From positions 1 to 7,710 of the forward strand of contig VBEQ01000008.1 of assembly GCA_005881235.1 (NCBI GenBank): DNA of 7,710 bases, in the 5' to 3' direction. Made by a program: the position numbers and the translations under genes. The notes under the pieces were generated by a model. It was given only the letters and a program-made list of their open reading frames with translations, searched no databases and was not told the origin of the DNA. Shown here one piece after another: positions 6,369-7,710 of this stretch. The number at the start of each line of letters is the position of its first letter. Within the stretch, counting starts at the first letter, position 1. This stretch comes from Chloroflexota bacterium (GTDB lineage: Bacteria; Chloroflexota; Dormibacteria; CF-121).

Positions 6369-6979
6369 TCGCTCTGATCGACTACGGCGCCGGCAACCTT
6401 CGCAGCGTTCAGAATGCCCTGGCACGACTCAACGCGAGAGCCACCATCGCCGCAACGCCGGAGGAGCTGGCTCGCGCAGGAGCCATCATCTTTCCCGGCG
6501 TGGGCGCGGCCGCGCCGGCGATGGCGAGCCTCCGCGACCGCGGCCTCGACCAGGCCGTGATTGCGGCCATTCGTGACGGGGTCCCATTCCTGGGGATCTG
6601 CCTCGGGATGCAGCTGCTCTTCGAGTGGAGCGCGGAGGACGGCGCGGCCTGCCTGGGTATCCTTCCCGGCACGGTGGAGCGGCTGAACACGCGGGAGAAG
6701 CTCCCCCACGTCGGCTGGAACACCCTGGAACACGTCCGGCCGCACCCGGTGTTGGAAGGCATCGAGGGCGAGGCTTTCTACTTCGTGCACTCCTACGTCG
6801 TCCTGCCTCGCCATCCCGCGGTCGTTGCCGGCGAGACCACCCATGGCGTGCCCTTCGTCAGCGCGATCGCCCGCCAGGGCCTTGTAGGCGTGCAGTTCCA
6901 TCCCGAACGAAGCGGAACCGCCGGGTTGCGCCTGCTCGAGAAGTTCCTGCGCTTCGCGAAGGTGGAGGCGGCCGCGTAG
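6365..6979 (+). CDS. hisH: HisH, glutaminase subunit of IGP synthase
   Basis: HisH is the class I glutamine amidotransferase partner of HisF; it hydrolyses glutamine and sends ammonia through the HisF barrel. The 204-residue product starts MIALIDYGAGN, has the oxyanion-loop motif PGVGA (44-48), the nucleophile Cys79 in GICLGMQLL, PHVGWN (114-119), YFVHSY (139-144), and the remaining triad members His179 and Glu181 in VQFHPERSG. All catalytic residues are present and length is normal. Its ATG shares ATGA with the hisB stop, so translation is likely coupled; only a weak GGA lies upstream. hisF follows after 10 nt, fitting the one-to-one HisH-HisF complex. Confidence 0.96.
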   Translation: MIALIDYGAGNLRSVQNALARLNARATIAATPEELARAGAIIFPGVGAAAPAMASLRDRGLDQAVIAAIRDGVPFLGICLGMQLLFEWSAEDGAACLGILPGTVERLNTREKLPHVGWNTLEHVRPHPVLEGIEGEAFYFVHSYVVLPRHPAVVAGETTHGVPFVSAIARQGLVGVQFHPERSGTAGLRLLEKFLRFAKVEAAA

Positions 6980-6989
6980 CCCGGTCCAC

Positions 6990-7710
6990 ATGTTGCTCAA
7001 GCGGATCATCCCCTGCCTCGACACCGCCGGCGGCCGGGTCGTGAAGGGGACGCACTTCCAGCAGCTGCGAGACCAGGGCGATCCGGTCGCGCTGGCCCGA
7101 GCCTACTCCGAGGAGGGGGCGGACGAGCTCACCTTCCTCGATATCGACGCGACTCCGCAGGGCCGGGCAACGCTGGTCGATCTTGTCGAGCGGACGGCGT
7201 ATGAAGTCTTCATTCCGCTCACGGTCGGTGGGGGCATCCGCGAGGTCGATGAGATCCGGACACTGTTGCGCGCCGGTGCCGACAAGGTTTCGATCCAGAC
7301 GGCGGCGGTGCAGCGGCCCGAGCTGATCACGGAAGCGGCGCGCGCCTTCGGCTCGCAATGCATCGTCGTAGCGATCGATGCGAAGCGAGTTGCCGGGGAT
7401 GGGTGGATGGCTTTCACGCACGGAGGCAGGACGCCGACCGGCCTCGACGCGGTCGGCTGGGCGATCGAAGCGCAGCACCGGGGTGCCGGAGAGATTCTGT
7501 TGACCAGCATCGACGCGGATGGGACGCGGGCCGGCTATGACCTCGAGCTCACGCGCGCGGTGGTCGACGCCGTGCAGATCCCGGTGATCGCGTCGGGCGG
7601 CGCCGGCGACCCGAAAGACCTCGAAGCGGTTCTGACCGTGGGACGCGCCGATGCGGCACTGGCCGCCTCCATCTTCCATAGCGGCGCGTTCCCGATCCCG
7701 CAGGTAAAGG
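6990..7710 (+). CDS. hisF: HisF, cyclase subunit of IGP synthase, C-terminus cut by the window end
   Basis: HisF uses ammonia from HisH to convert PRFAR into IGP and AICAR. The frame is open for 240 codons from ATG 6990 to the window end, with perhaps 10-15 residues missing compared with usual HisF. Motifs: RIIPCLD with catalytic Asp11, GRVVKG (15-20) with Lys19, LTVGGGI (77-83), VVAIDAKRV (126-134) with catalytic Asp130, LLTSIDADGT (170-179), IASGGAG (200-206) and ALAASIFH (223-230). Numbering runs without gaps against Thermotoga maritima HisF through Asp130. At position 103 the usual Asn of VSINTAAV is Gln (VSIQTAAV), and position 53 is Asp rather than Thr. No close ribosome site exists (GGAGG at 6964-6968 is 21 nt away), so coupling to hisH is likely. 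No earlier ATG or GTG fits. hisA, usually the neighbour, is absent here and lies at 1488-2192. Confidence 0.95.
   Translation, partial: MLLKRIIPCLDTAGGRVVKGTHFQQLRDQGDPVALARAYSEEGADELTFLDIDATPQGRATLVDLVERTAYEVFIPLTVGGGIREVDEIRTLLRAGADKVSIQTAAVQRPELITEAARAFGSQCIVVAIDAKRVAGDGWMAFTHGGRTPTGLDAVGWAIEAQHRGAGEILLTSIDADGTRAGYDLELTRAVVDAVQIPVIASGGAGDPKDLEAVLTVGRADAALAASIFHSGAFPIPQVK

Noticed and set aside
6131..7024. Long minus-strand open frame (297 codons) opposite hisB/hisH
   Set aside because: Antisense to two well-supported genes, with no recognisable motif.
6858..7679. Long minus-strand open frame (273 codons) opposite hisH/hisF
   Set aside because: Antisense to hisF, which has all catalytic motifs; the frame has biased, domain-free composition.

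Overview
The window is GC-rich bacterial chromosome carrying most of a histidine biosynthesis locus. Two unrelated genes lie on its left side. The sequence alone does not fix the organism. An aerobic CO dehydrogenase-type iron-sulfur subunit, a long-form HisG, a TrpR/YerC-family regulator and likely SD-less starts together would suit Chloroflexota, Ca. Dormibacterota or a similar high-GC soil lineage. That placement is a low-confidence inference.

Left part (1-1490). The 5' end of a coxS-like gene leaves the window on the minus strand. A 168-nt intergenic region (285-452) with a plausible promoter for each direction separates it from a plus-strand gene for a secreted six-bladed-propeller protein of the SMP-30/gluconolactonase type (453-1481). 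That gene converges on hisA, with only 6 nt between the two stop codons.

Histidine locus (1488-7710). hisA is on the minus strand and is transcribed away from the rest of the pathway. A 52-nt AT-rich gap (2193-2244), with a perfect 12-bp palindrome at its right edge, separates hisA from a TrpR-family regulator gene. That gene heads a tightly packed plus-strand operon: regulator, hisG (long form), a hisD-hisC fusion, hisB (dehydratase only), hisH and hisF (last codons cut by the window end). Junctions are GTGA or ATGA overlaps, one 11-nt overlap, and one 10-nt gap. hisI, hisE and a histidinol-phosphate phosphatase are not in the window; hisI/hisE may follow hisF.

How it works together. HisG starts the pathway from PRPP and ATP. 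HisA isomerises ProFAR to PRFAR. HisH and HisF turn PRFAR into IGP and AICAR. HisB dehydrates IGP. The fused protein carries the aminotransferase (HisC) step and the last two oxidations (HisD). The regulator and the palindrome between hisA and the operon suggest a dedicated, autoregulated switch controlling both transcription units. The main points of interest are the HisD-HisC fusion and this TrpR-family regulator/operator arrangement.
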